Assembly: GCF_009834125.1 (NCBI RefSeq)
Contig: NZ_CP047146.1
Location: forward strand, 5,635,501 to 5,699,500
DNA from: Streptomyces sp. GS7
GTDB taxonomy: Bacteria; Actinomycetota; Actinomycetes; Streptomycetales; Streptomycetaceae
Length of the DNA: 64,000 nt
Direction of reading: 5' to 3'
Shown: one piece after another, positions 53,082 through 61,189 of the stretch
Layout of the letters: each line of letters starts with the position of its first letter
How positions within the stretch are numbered: position 1 is the first letter of the stretch
The notes under the pieces: model-generated
The model's database searches: none
Seen by the model: the letters and a program-made list of their open reading frames with translations, nothing else
What the model was told of the DNA's origin: nothing
Made by a program: the position numbers and the translations under genes

Positions 53082-53177
53082 TGTTTTGCTTTATGGAAGG
53101 AACGTAGAGCGAGACGTTCCACCCGTCAAGAGGTGCCTGGTGAGCGATGCGGGCGAACCGGCCTGCGGACAGCGAAA

Positions 53178-53209
53178 AGCCGCGCACCGGTGGCTACCGG
53201 TACGCGGCT
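53178..53209 (-). terminator. Terminator of the serine hydrolase gene
   Basis: AGCCGCG (53178-53184) pairs with CGCGGCT (53203-53209), and the inner arms ACCGG/CCGGT extend the stem with one mismatch. On the minus strand a TTTTCGC run follows, as in a Rho-independent terminator. Confidence 0.75.
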
Positions 53210-53262
53210 CGGTGCGGGATGGGGCCGCCCCTGAGGGGCCGGTTCACACCGCTCGGCCCCGT

Positions 53263-54390
53263 CTACTGAGCCGACTCGGTCGCTGCGTGAGCCGGCTCGG
53301 CCTGCCCGCTGCGGAACACCTCCTTGACGAGCCTCTGCTGCGCCTTCTGGAACGCCTCGGCCGTGGCGGCGAAGTCGAGCTCGGCGTCACCGGTGGCCAG
53401 CGAGGCGGTCAGGGTCCTCCTGCCGTCGGGCGTGCTGTACATCAGCGCCCCCCAACCGAAAAAGCCGCCGTTGTGGTGGAAGACGGTGCCGCAGTCCGTC
53501 TCCTCCACGAACAACCCCAGGCCGTAGCCGAGCTTGGGGTGCGGCCTGCGCATCTCGGCCAGCAGTGAGTCCGGCAGGAGCTTGCCGCTCATCAGGGCGG
53601 AGAAGAACGTGTGGAGATCATCGGTCGTCGAGATCATGTCGCCGGCGGCGGAGATCCAGGAGACGTTGAAGCGGGTGACGTCGACCACCTTCCACTGGCC
53701 GGCGTGCTCGTACCGGTAGTAGCCGTGGGCGTGCGGCTCGGGGATCTCCGGCGAGGCGCCCGGCACCACGGTGCCCGACAGTCCCAGCGGCTGCAGGATC
53801 AGCCGCTGCATCTCCTCGGCCAACGAGCGGCCGGTGACCTCCTCGATCAGCAACTTGGCCAGCACGTAGTTGGTGTTGGAGTAGCTCCAGTCCGCCCCTG
53901 GCTCGAACCGCGCCGGCTTGGACAACGCCAGCCTTACCAGCTCCTCCGGCCGGTAGGTGTGGAACTGGTTGTCCACGTACTCCTGGCCCTGCCAGGGGAT
54001 CCCCGGCGCGACCGTCCCATCGTCGTAGTACTCGCCGGTGTAGTTGAACAGCCCGCTGGTGTGCTGCAGCAGCATCCGCACCGTGATCCGGCGGTCCAGC
54101 CCGAACCCGGGCAGGTAGTCATCGGCCGGGCTGTCCAGCCCGATCCTGCCCTCGGCCACCAGTTGCAGCACCACGGTCGCGGTGAAGGTCTTGGTGGTGC
54201 TGCCTATACGGAACCGCCCGTTCGTCGACGGCTTGGCGCTCTCGCCCAGCTTGCGCACCCCGGCGCTGCCGACCCACTCGCCCCGCTCGTCGTTCACGCG
54301 CAGTTGCACCCCGGCGAAACCGGAATCGACGATCTCCTCGATGGCCTTCTGCAGCTCCGGGCGATCCTGCCCGATGAGGGTGAGGGACAT
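53263..54390 (-). CDS. Serine hydrolase, beta-lactamase/D-Ala-D-Ala carboxypeptidase family
   Basis: A 375-residue penicillin-binding-protein-like hydrolase. GSTTKTFTA holds the catalytic Ser-x-x-Lys (near residue 66), DWSYSNTNY the Tyr-x-Asn motif, and HHNGGFFGW the third box in the place of KTG. No signal peptide is seen, so it seems to be cytoplasmic. It may be a peptidase or esterase. ATG 54390 begins the recognisable sequence; the upstream frame is not protein-like. Confidence 0.88.
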   Translation of the reverse strand: MSLTLIGQDRPELQKAIEEIVDSGFAGVQLRVNDERGEWVGSAGVRKLGESAKPSTNGRFRIGSTTKTFTATVVLQLVAEGRIGLDSPADDYLPGFGLDRRITVRMLLQHTSGLFNYTGEYYDDGTVAPGIPWQGQEYVDNQFHTYRPEELVRLALSKPARFEPGADWSYSNTNYVLAKLLIEEVTGRSLAEEMQRLILQPLGLSGTVVPGASPEIPEPHAHGYYRYEHAGQWKVVDVTRFNVSWISAAGDMISTTDDLHTFFSALMSGKLLPDSLLAEMRRPHPKLGYGLGLFVEETDCGTVFHHNGGFFGWGALMYSTPDGRRTLTASLATGDAELDFAATAEAFQKAQQRLVKEVFRSGQAEPAHAATESAQ

Positions 54391-54794
54391 GACTGTGCTC
54401 CTTATGAGCTGTGGGTGATCGTTGCGGCGAGGTGTGCGGCTGCCCGGCGGCGGCGATGAGGTTGTGCCGGCCGCCGAGGGCGTGGGCCGTGAGCGCGAGC
54501 GGGCGAGCACGTCCCGGACGGTGCTCGTGCTGCGTTCGCGGTGCGGGATGCCTGCCCGGCGCGGGGCGGGGGCGGCCTGGCTCGCGCTGGACTGACCGCC
54601 CGGCGGACCGGGCGGCGAGCCGGACGTCCATGCCATTCGCGAAGTCCGGCCCGGTAGGCCCGTGGTGGTCGGAGCCCAGTTGCATCTACCCGTGATCTTG
54701 GGGGCACCTCAGACGTCGTTGTCGCCGTCTGAGGTCCGCAGCCCGTTCGCCCCGAAGGCCGGGGGGTGCTGCGGGGTGTTGCTTGGGGGGCGGG
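54391..54794. other. Intergenic region with one hairpin
   Basis: A 404-bp gap between two minus-strand genes. The only structure recognised is the stem-loop at 54706-54735. No credible ORF was found. Confidence 0.5.
54706..54735 (-). terminator. Hairpin after the DUF4097 gene
   Basis: A perfect 10-bp stem (54706-54715 with 54726-54735) and 10-nt loop lies 60 nt after the stop of the DUF4097 gene. Confidence 0.65.
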
Positions 54795-55460
54795 TTAGAG
54801 GCTGCGGGCGGTGATGTCGCCGTGGGAGGTGGTGGCGCGGATGTCGAGTTCGGCGGTGCCGTCGTTCTTGAGGGCGTTGTGGATGCGGCCGTAGGCGGTG
54901 TGGGCGTCCAGGGCGGCCGAGACGCCGGCGGTGGCGCTGATCGTGATGTCGCCGGCCTGGGTGCGGAGCACGACCTTGCCGCCCGTGGCCTCGGCGATCC
55001 GGATGTCGCCCCGTGCAGTGCTGATCTCCGCGGGCCCGCCCAGCCGGCCGACCTCGACGTCACCGTCGACGGCAGTGAGGCGCACGCTCGCGGCCTCGTC
55101 CAACTTGGTCTGGCTGTAGGCGCCTTCGAAGACGACGTCGCCGAGGCGGCCGAGGGTCCGGAGTTCGGCACTGGCCGTCTTGGCCTCGACGTGGGAGCCG
55201 GCGGGCAGCTTGACCGTCACCTCGATGGATCCGGACGGGCCGAAGTACTGGTCCTTCGCCGACGACTCGATCCGCAGGACGCCGTCGGCGTACTCGATCG
55301 TGGTCTGCTCCGCCGCCTTCACATCGCGGCCCTTCGAGGTGTTCGCGGGCAGGACCTCGACCGTGGTGTCGGCTCGGTCCGCGGCGATGAACTGGACGCG
55401 TCCGGCGGGCATGCCCAGGACGGCGGAGATCGGGGCGGGGGTGTGGAACTTGTGCATCAT
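54795..55460 (-). CDS. DUF4097 beta-strand-repeat protein
   Basis: A 221-residue soluble protein built of repeated beta-strands with Gly/Asp turns (GDVEVGRLGGPAEI, GDIRIAEATGGKV, GDITISATAG), forming a likely beta-helix or solenoid as in the DUF4097 family. It lacks the usual membrane anchor. Its function is unknown; some relatives lie in antibiotic-stress operons. It is divergent from a MarR-like regulator and shares its promoter region, so it is probably the regulated gene. Confidence 0.85.
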   Translation of the reverse strand: MMHKFHTPAPISAVLGMPAGRVQFIAADRADTTVEVLPANTSKGRDVKAAEQTTIEYADGVLRIESSAKDQYFGPSGSIEVTVKLPAGSHVEAKTASAELRTLGRLGDVVFEGAYSQTKLDEAASVRLTAVDGDVEVGRLGGPAEISTARGDIRIAEATGGKVVLRTQAGDITISATAGVSAALDAHTAYGRIHNALKNDGTAELDIRATTSHGDITARSL

Positions 55461-55583
55461 GCGCTCCTGTGTGCTGGCGACTCACTGTTTCCTGATGACG
55501 GAAACGCTACGTTGCTTTCCAACTTCGAGCAACAAGCCCTTTGCATGAAAACAGCATCTGCGCAGGTGGAAGCGCGGCAATCA

Positions 55584-55640
55584 TTGCAACACTCTCCCGC
55601 TTAACGCAACGATGGAACGGTCGCCCGTTGCAATGCGTTG
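55584..55640. promoter_or_regulatory. Repeated TTGCAA/CGTTG operators between DUF4097 and MarR-like genes
   Basis: The palindrome TTGCAA occurs at 55584-55589 and 55628-55633. CAACG at 55607-55611, and CGTTG at 55626-55630 and 55636-55640, form further half-sites. All lie in the 259-bp divergent promoter region, in DNA less GC-rich than its surroundings, and are likely sites for the adjacent regulator. Confidence 0.55.
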
Positions 55641-55719
55641 AGGGTGAACGCTATGGTGAAGGCGTCGAGGAACACCGAGCAGCACCATGGAGCACCCGTG
55701 GGGCATGAAGGGGGTCGTC

Positions 55720-56535
55720 ATGCCGGGAGGCAGGCTCACCCAATCCGAACGCCAGCAGATCGCCACAGGGCTGGCCGACGGCCTGGCCTACGCCGAAATC
55801 GCCCGCCGTCTCGACCGCCCCACCTCCACCATCACGCGCGAGGTGATGCGCAACGGCGGCCCCGCCGGCTACCGCGCCGACCTGGCCCACCGCGCCACCC
55901 AGCAACGCACCCACCGGCGCAGGCACACCACGCAGCAGGGGCCGCAGACGCTCCCGCAAGGCTACGGACGCGACACCGAAGCCGTACGCGACTACCAGGA
56001 AACCCTCACCACCGTCTTCATGACCTCGGGCCTGCCCAAGATGATGGCCCGGGTGCTGGGCTGCCTCTACACCACCGACACCGGCAGCCTCACCGCCTCC
56101 GAACTCGCCAGGCACCTGAAGGTCAGCCCGGCATCCATCTCCAAAGCGATCACGTTCCTCGAAAGCCAAGACCTCGTCCGCCGAGAACGCGACGAACAAC
56201 GCCGCCGCGAGCGCTACGTCGTCGACGACGACCTCTGGTACCAAGCGATGCTCCGCAGCGCCCGAGCCAACGACCAGTTCATCGAGACCGCACGGCAGGG
56301 CGTCGACATCCTCGGCCCCGGCACCCCCGCCGCCACCCGCCTCGAAAACGCCACCCGCTTCCTCGACTTCGTCAGCGAAGCACTCACCCGCGCCGCCCAG
56401 CAGGGCCGCGAAGTCCTCTACACCAGACCCGAAACGACCCCAGACAGCACCGCCACGCCACGTTCACCGGACAGCACCGCCACGCCACGTTCAGAAGGCG
56501 CCGAGACAAGTGCTTCGTCGCAGCTCCGTCGCTGA
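55720..56535 (+). CDS. MarR/GbsR-type regulator with an IS30-like N-terminal helix-turn-helix
   Basis: A 271-residue regulator. Residues 1-45 (GGRLTQSERQQIATGLADGL then YAEIARRLDRPTSTITREV) are the helix-turn-helix seen at the start of IS30-type transposases. The rest is a MarR-like winged helix (LTASELARHLKVSPASISKA near residue 130) with a C-terminal dimerisation part. The strong AAGGGGG site 5 nt before ATG 55720 is preferred over the ATG at 55687. It likely regulates the divergent DUF4097 gene and itself. The C-terminal tail has a 27-bp tandem duplication. Confidence 0.78.
   Translation: MPGGRLTQSERQQIATGLADGLAYAEIARRLDRPTSTITREVMRNGGPAGYRADLAHRATQQRTHRRRHTTQQGPQTLPQGYGRDTEAVRDYQETLTTVFMTSGLPKMMARVLGCLYTTDTGSLTASELARHLKVSPASISKAITFLESQDLVRRERDEQRRRERYVVDDDLWYQAMLRSARANDQFIETARQGVDILGPGTPAATRLENATRFLDFVSEALTRAAQQGREVLYTRPETTPDSTATPRSPDSTATPRSEGAETSASSQLRR
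56443..56493 (+). repeat. 27-bp tandem duplication in the regulator tail
   Basis: GACAGCACCGCCACGCCACG and the following TTCA recur 27 bp later (56443 and 56470), giving the protein repeat DSTATPRSP-DSTATPRS near the C-terminus. It is in-frame and recent-looking. Confidence 0.8.
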
Positions 56536-56767
56536 TCGGGTGGCGGCATCCGCCGGGGTACGGGCGGGGCACGGCCAGGGCCGGCCCCAAGCCGAGCCGG
56601 CGGCCATGTCCGCTGCAGCTTCCGCCCCACCTGCGCGGTCGGCCTGCGCACCCTGACCGGCCGTGCCGTACCGCCTCCTTGCATCGATCGGACGCATCGT
56701 CAGATTCAGCCGATGCGGGGCCGATCACCACCAACCGTTGGTCATGTCCGGTCACAGCACCAGCAGT

Positions 56768-57352
56768 TCAAGAATCTCCCAGAACACGGGCATGGAGGTG
56801 CATGTCGTGCCAGCCATCCAGTCGCAGGTGCGCGCTGCGCCGAGTGCCCTCCAAAGCGAAGCCGGACTTGGTGGCCACCCGGCAGGAGGCTTCGTTGTCG
56901 ACTGCGTGAGCGAGTTCAAGGCGGTGAAAGCCGGCCTCGTCCAGCGCCCAGGCGGCCAACCCGGCGAGGGCTCGCGGGGCGACACCGGTGCCACGAGCGT
57001 GTGGCAGGACCCAGTACGCACACTCGGCGAGGCCGTGGAGCAGATCCATCCAGCGCAGCGCCACCCGGCCGACGACCTCGCCGCCAACCCGGGTAACAGC
57101 CCACTGGGCAGCCTGCTCTTGCTGCCAGGACCGGTGGGAGGATGCGATCCAGTCGCGAGCTTCCCCCGGCGAACTCACGTGGTGCGTGTGCCAGCGCCGG
57201 ATTGAAGGGTCCTGGAAGGCACGTTGAAGGATGGTAGCGTCGTCCGACTCCCATGGCCGTAACAGCAACTCACGGTCATGCGACGGAATCGAGGGCTGAG
57301 CGGAAGCGGAGAGGGTCCCAGCCGGGATGGCGGGTGTAATAGCCAGGCTCAT
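56768..57352 (-). CDS. GNAT-family N-acetyltransferase
   Basis: A 194-residue RimJ/RimL-type acetyltransferase. LLLRPWESDDA opens the fold, and AYWVLPHARGTGVAPRALAG is the acetyl-CoA-binding motif A (R/Q-x-x-G-x-G/A). It probably acetylates an amino group of a protein or small molecule; the substrate is unknown. The ATG at 57352 is chosen because the upstream frame is not protein-like. Confidence 0.83.
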   Translation of the reverse strand: MSLAITPAIPAGTLSASAQPSIPSHDRELLLRPWESDDATILQRAFQDPSIRRWHTHHVSSPGEARDWIASSHRSWQQEQAAQWAVTRVGGEVVGRVALRWMDLLHGLAECAYWVLPHARGTGVAPRALAGLAAWALDEAGFHRLELAHAVDNEASCRVATKSGFALEGTRRSAHLRLDGWHDMHLHARVLGDS

Positions 57353-57499
57353 GAGCGGCAATGATGGCTCACGGCCTGACTCGGAGCGCCGGGAGGGTCG
57401 CCCCACCCGAACGCAGGCGGAGTGAGGGCCTGCTCGGCTCCGCCCTGGACCCGCTCGCCGGTCCCGGTGCCCGGGAGGTCCATCACCGTCCAGACACAT

Positions 57500-58035
57500 C
57501 CGCATCTGGGCCCCACCCGCGAGAACATGGCCGTCGAGCGGCTGCTCAAGGACAGCGGCATGGCCTGGACGGTTCTGCGGCCAACGCAGTTCGCCTCGAA
57601 CGCCCTGTGGTGGGCGGCGTCAACCCGCCAGCACCAAACGGTCCGCGTGCCGTGTGCGGACGCCGGGCTGCCCACGATTCACCCTGCGGACATTGCGGCG
57701 GTGGCGCGAGTGGCTTTGGCCGAGCCCGGTCACCAGGGGCAGACGTTATGCGCTGACTGGTCCGGAGCGGGTGACGGCCCGGCAGCAAGTTGAGGCCATC
57801 GGGGCGGCGTTGGGACGGGAGGTGCCCGTTGCGCAGATCGGCGGGGAGGAGGCTCACCGGCACATGTCCACGTTCCTGGGAGCCGAGCCGAGGCCGCGGA
57901 TGCGGTGCTGGAGGTGACAGGCGGGGACGTCAACTACGAACTGCAACCGTGCGCGACACGGTCCCAAGGGTCACCGGATCCCCTGCCAGGCCGTTCCACC
58001 AGTGGGTTTCGGAGAATGCCGCAGCCTTCCGCTGA
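57500..58035 (+). pseudogene. Frameshifted, truncated NAD(P)-binding (NmrA-like) oxidoreductase
   Basis: The sequence reads as an NmrA-like protein, but only by changing frame three times. It runs in frame as MAVERLLKDSGMAWTVLRPT and on to about 57740, then YALTGPERVTARQQVEAIG in another frame to about 57890, then VLEVTGGDVNYE, and finally VTGSPARPFHQWVSENAAAF in the third frame to the stop at 58033-58035. The N-terminal Rossmann fold is missing. It is a dead gene remnant. Confidence 0.75.
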
Positions 58036-58289
58036 GGCACCCGTCCCGGAGCACACTCACGCGGGCTCAGTTGGGACGCTCGCGTGTATGCCGAGAGGGG
58101 GAAGGCCGACAACCCGTCAGAGGGTGGCCGGCCGTCGAGGCCATGGCATCAGAGGTCAGCCCGTCTTGGCAGGCCCTCCCCCTGGCGGCCGGGGCCGGCC
58201 AACGGTGGGAGGCGGTGCGGGTTTCGATGATGGTGCCGTTGAAGCTCAGCCGGTCGAACGAGAACTGTGCAGCGTCGGCGAGCGCGCGG

Positions 58290-59522
58290 TCAGAACCAGT
58301 GCAGGCAGTGCGGGGAGCGCTCGGCGCGGAAGAGGGCGTCGGCGAGGGTGGCAGCGCCCAGGCGGTGGGCCCGGATGTGTCCGGCACGCACGAGCGTGCT
58401 CGGGGCGGTGCCGCCGAGGTAGACCGAGCCCAGGTCGCTCACGTCCAGGGACAGGTCGGGCTCCCGGTCCGTCGGGACGCAGTCGGCCTTGCTGTCCTGG
58501 ACGGTCAGCAGGTAGCGGCCGTGTTCGCCGAGGAACGGGTCGTCGACGTCGAGGACGAGTTCGCCGTCCGTGAACCAGCCGCGCGCGGTCAGCGCGCGTG
58601 GGACGTCCAGCAGCCGCACCCAGAGCCAGTCGGTGCCGTCGCTCACCTGGCCGGCGCGGAGGTCCGCGAGCTGCCAGCGCAGCGGGTGCTCGGGCGGGAC
58701 GTGCTTGAACACGACCTGGGTGACGAGGTCGTGTCCGAGCACGAACCGGGCCAGGGCCGTGAAGACGGCGTCGTCGGTGGCGATGGTCTCGTCGACCGTC
58801 AGGGTGCCGGACTCGACCGAGTAGCTGGCGTACCCGTTCGGGGCTCCGTCGGCGTCACGGTGTACGGCGACGCGGCGCGGCGCCGGAGAGACCGGGGGCT
58901 GCCCCGCGCCCAAGGCCCACCAGCGGTGCGGCCGGGACAACGCGCCGGGCTGTGCGCGGCGGTACCGGTCGTAGACCTCTTCCAGGATCTCGCCGCACTC
59001 GGCACGCGGTAGCAGCTGGACCGTGCCGGTGTCCGAACCGGTCGCCACGGCGCCGGCCGTTCCGCGCGCCCGGGGGAAGGCGAAGGCGGCCTGGTGGCGT
59101 GGCACCGTCAGCCGCTGTGTGTAGGTCGCCGGTCCGTAGCCGAACCTGCCGTAGATCAGGGCCTCGGAGGCCAGCAGTACGGAGAGGAACTCCCCTCGGG
59201 CCCGGAGTTCGGTGAGCTGATGCCGCATCATCGCGCTGAGCACGCCCTGGCGTCGGTGCGAGGGCAGGACACCGACGGCGCTCACCCCGGAGGCCGGGGC
59301 GAGGATCTCACCGGGCAGGGTGAGCTCGAAGGAGTACGCACCGGCGGTGCCGACCGGCCGCCCGTCCGCCGCCATGGCGAGCAGGTTGCGGTCCATTTCG
59401 AGCGCCGACCACCAGACCCCGCCGCCACCCTCGGCCGGGGTTTCCGGGAAGCGCCCGAACGCGGCATGAAGTGTGTCGACGAAGACGTCGAGATCCTTGT
59501 CGGTCGTCGGACGGATCTCCAT
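58290..59522 (-). CDS. Eis-like GNAT acetyltransferase
   Basis: A 410-residue acetyltransferase of the Eis family: N-terminal GNAT domain with VGVLPSHRRQGVLSAMM (acetyl-CoA-binding), a second GNAT-like part, and a C-terminal SCP2-like segment; the C-terminal Phe found in Eis (ends LHWF) is present as the catalytic carboxylate. Mycobacterial relatives acetylate aminoglycosides at several amines; the substrate here is unknown. The ATG at 59522 begins the GNAT domain. Confidence 0.85.
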   Translation of the reverse strand: MEIRPTTDKDLDVFVDTLHAAFGRFPETPAEGGGGVWWSALEMDRNLLAMAADGRPVGTAGAYSFELTLPGEILAPASGVSAVGVLPSHRRQGVLSAMMRHQLTELRARGEFLSVLLASEALIYGRFGYGPATYTQRLTVPRHQAAFAFPRARGTAGAVATGSDTGTVQLLPRAECGEILEEVYDRYRRAQPGALSRPHRWWALGAGQPPVSPAPRRVAVHRDADGAPNGYASYSVESGTLTVDETIATDDAVFTALARFVLGHDLVTQVVFKHVPPEHPLRWQLADLRAGQVSDGTDWLWVRLLDVPRALTARGWFTDGELVLDVDDPFLGEHGRYLLTVQDSKADCVPTDREPDLSLDVSDLGSVYLGGTAPSTLVRAGHIRAHRLGAATLADALFRAERSPHCLHWF

Positions 59523-59690
59523 AGCTGCCGCTGCCTCCCCGGGATACCGGCACCACGATTCATGGTGACCCGCCACAGTGCAGCGTTGCCCCATGGCCCG
59601 GTCAAGAGAATTACGGCTGAGCCCGCGGTGGAACTGTCGACGAGTGGGTCAATCCGCCAACTGCCCATCGCCGCCTCGTGTGTCGAGTCG

Positions 59691-59720
59691 GTTGCACACG
59701 GTTGCGCATGGTTGCGCGAT
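59691..59720. repeat. Three 10-bp GTTGC direct repeats
   Basis: GTTGCACACG, GTTGCGCATG and GTTGCGCGAT lie head to tail at 59691-59720, one helical turn apart, in the 418-bp divergent gap between the Eis-like gene and the first VOC gene. Confidence 0.55.
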
Positions 59721-59784
59721 GACCGTCCCGCACCGGCAGGGCCTGGTCAACCTGTCCGGACGGGCAACCGGTGGTGCGGTGAGT

Positions 59785-59812
59785 GGGGTGGGGTGAGTGG
59801 GGTGGGGTGGGG
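59785..59812 (+). other. G-quadruplex-forming tract
   Basis: Five GGGG runs (59785, 59790, 59799, 59804 and 59809) are separated by 1-5 bases on the plus strand. This should be able to fold into a G-quadruplex. It lies about 130-155 bp upstream of the first VOC gene. Confidence 0.6.
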
Positions 59813-59891
59813 TCGGGTGGCGGGCTGGTGTCCGTGCTGGGGCAGCTTCCGGCCAGACCGGGAGGAGGGGCAGGGGACGTGGTCGGATCGA

Positions 59892-59933
59892 TCAGGAATC
59901 GAGAAGCGCGGCACACGGAGCCGGTTCTAGCCT
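59892..59933 (+). promoter_or_regulatory. Operator and leaderless promoter of the first VOC gene
   Basis: TCAGGAATCGAGAAGC (59892-59907) is identical to the element before the second VOC gene. A -10-like TAGCCT at 59928-59933 follows 20 bp later, and the ATG is 13 nt from the start of that hexamer, so the mRNA would start at or near the ATG. Confidence 0.7.
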
Positions 59934-59940
59934 TCTCGTC

Positions 59941-60351
59941 ATGGACATCACCATTCACACGAGTTCCCTGCCGCACGACGATCCGGACGCGTCGCTCGCC
60001 TTCTACCGCGACGTCCTCGGCTTCGAGGTCCGCAGCGATGTCGGTCAGGGCAGGATGCGCTGGATCACGGTCGGTCCGGCCGGTCAGCCCGACACGTCGA
60101 TCCTTCTGGCGCCGCCGGCCGCCGACCCTGGAGTCACCGAGGACGAGCGCCGCACCATCGCCGAGATGATGGCCAAGGGCACCTACGGCTGGATCCTGCT
60201 GGCCACCCCGGACCTCGACGCCACGTTCGAGAAGGCGCAGGCCGGTGACGCCGAGGTCGTCCAGGAGCCGACCGAGCAGCCGTACGGCAACCGTGACTGC
60301 GCCTTCCGCGACCCCGCGGGCAACCTGGTCCGCATCCAGGAGCTGCGCTGA
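59941..60351 (+). CDS. VOC-family (glyoxalase-like) protein
   Basis: A 136-residue protein with one VOC module set: a start MDITIHTSSLPHDD, YRDVLGFEVRSDV in the first beta-alpha unit, and NRDCAFRDPAGNLVRIQ at the end. Such proteins are metal-dependent lyases, dioxygenases or binding proteins; which is unknown. It has no ribosome-binding site and probably lacks a leader. It is likely activated by the AraC regulator at 60645. Confidence 0.83.
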   Translation: MDITIHTSSLPHDDPDASLAFYRDVLGFEVRSDVGQGRMRWITVGPAGQPDTSILLAPPAADPGVTEDERRTIAEMMAKGTYGWILLATPDLDATFEKAQAGDAEVVQEPTEQPYGNRDCAFRDPAGNLVRIQELR

Positions 60352-60644
60352 ACCTGCGGACGGCGCTGCGGCCGTGCCGGTCGGCACCGCGACCACCTGC
60401 GAAGAAGGCGGCGCACCGTGCCGCGGTGTCCGCCCCGCCGGCCGCCCACCGGGGCCGCGTCCGCATCGGACAGGGGCCCGGAGTCCGTTCCGCTGCCGTC
60501 CGGCAGAGGCGCGACCGGCTGCTCGGCTCCGGCGCGCCGGTCCTCATCACCGAGCGCCCGGGGGGCCTTGTCCCGGCAAGCGCCCCAAGCGCTCGTAGGC
60601 GTCGACGGAAGTGGAAGAGGCAAGAAGGGAAGGGGAGTTCTGCC

Positions 60645-61184
60645 ATGTGCCAGCCCGAGTGGCGCCGTGCACGCGTCGAGGCGCAGCGCCTGACCGATCT
60701 CGCGCGGCTGCGCCGCGTCCGCGACCGGATCGACAGGGAGTACGCACAGCCGCTGAACGTGGAGGCACTCGCCCGCGGCGTGAACATGTCCGCCGGGCAC
60801 CTCAGTCGGCAGTTCCGGGCCGCCTACGGCGAGTCGCCGTACGCGTACCTGATGACGCGTCGCATCGAGCGCGCGACGGCGCTGCTGCGGCGGGGCGATC
60901 TCAGCGTCACCGAGGTCTGCTTCGCGGTCGGCTGCGCGTCCCTGGGCACGTTCACCACCCGCTTCACCGAGCTGGTCGGCATGTCGCCCGGGGCCTTCCG
61001 GCGCCGCGCGGCGGATGGGGCGCATGGGGCGCATGGGGCGGCCGACCGTGCCGATGCCGCAGGTGCGGCCGGTGATGCGGGGCCTGCGGTCACGGTGGAG
61101 GGGATGCCGGCGTGTGTGGCGAAGCAGGTGACCAGACCGGTCAGGAATCGAGAAGCCCCGGCCGCCGAGCGGCCCCTAGCGTGA
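60645..61184 (+). CDS. AraC-family transcriptional regulator
   Basis: A 179-residue regulator with an AraC-type double helix-turn-helix near the N-terminus (about residues 20-120), marked by ARGVNMSAGHLSRQFRAAYG and VCFAVGCASLGTFTTRFTE. A short Ala-rich tail with a C-terminal TRPVRNREA segment follows. It sits between two VOC genes whose promoters share one 16-bp element, so it is the probable activator of both. Its 3' end overlaps the second VOC promoter and start. Confidence 0.85.
   Translation: MCQPEWRRARVEAQRLTDLARLRRVRDRIDREYAQPLNVEALARGVNMSAGHLSRQFRAAYGESPYAYLMTRRIERATALLRRGDLSVTEVCFAVGCASLGTFTTRFTELVGMSPGAFRRRAADGAHGAHGAADRADAAGAAGDAGPAVTVEGMPACVAKQVTRPVRNREAPAAERPLA
61141..61182 (+). 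promoter_or_regulatory. Operator and leaderless promoter of the second VOC gene
   Basis: TCAGGAATCGAGAAGC at 61141-61156 lies within the 3' end of the AraC gene. TAGCGT at 61177-61182 is 20 bp further on, and the ATG at 61190 is again 13 nt from the hexamer start, exactly as in the first VOC gene. Confidence 0.7.
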
Positions 61185-61189
61185 TGGCC

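Noticed and set aside
55687..55719. Upstream ATG at 55687 as the start of the MarR-like regulator
   Set aside because: It lacks a well-placed ribosome-binding site, whereas AAGGGGG lies 5 nt before the ATG at 55720.
61112..61189. Longer N-terminus for the second VOC protein
   Set aside because: That stretch is the antiphase 3' end of the AraC gene and contains the promoter element; ATG 61190 matches the spacing in the first VOC gene.
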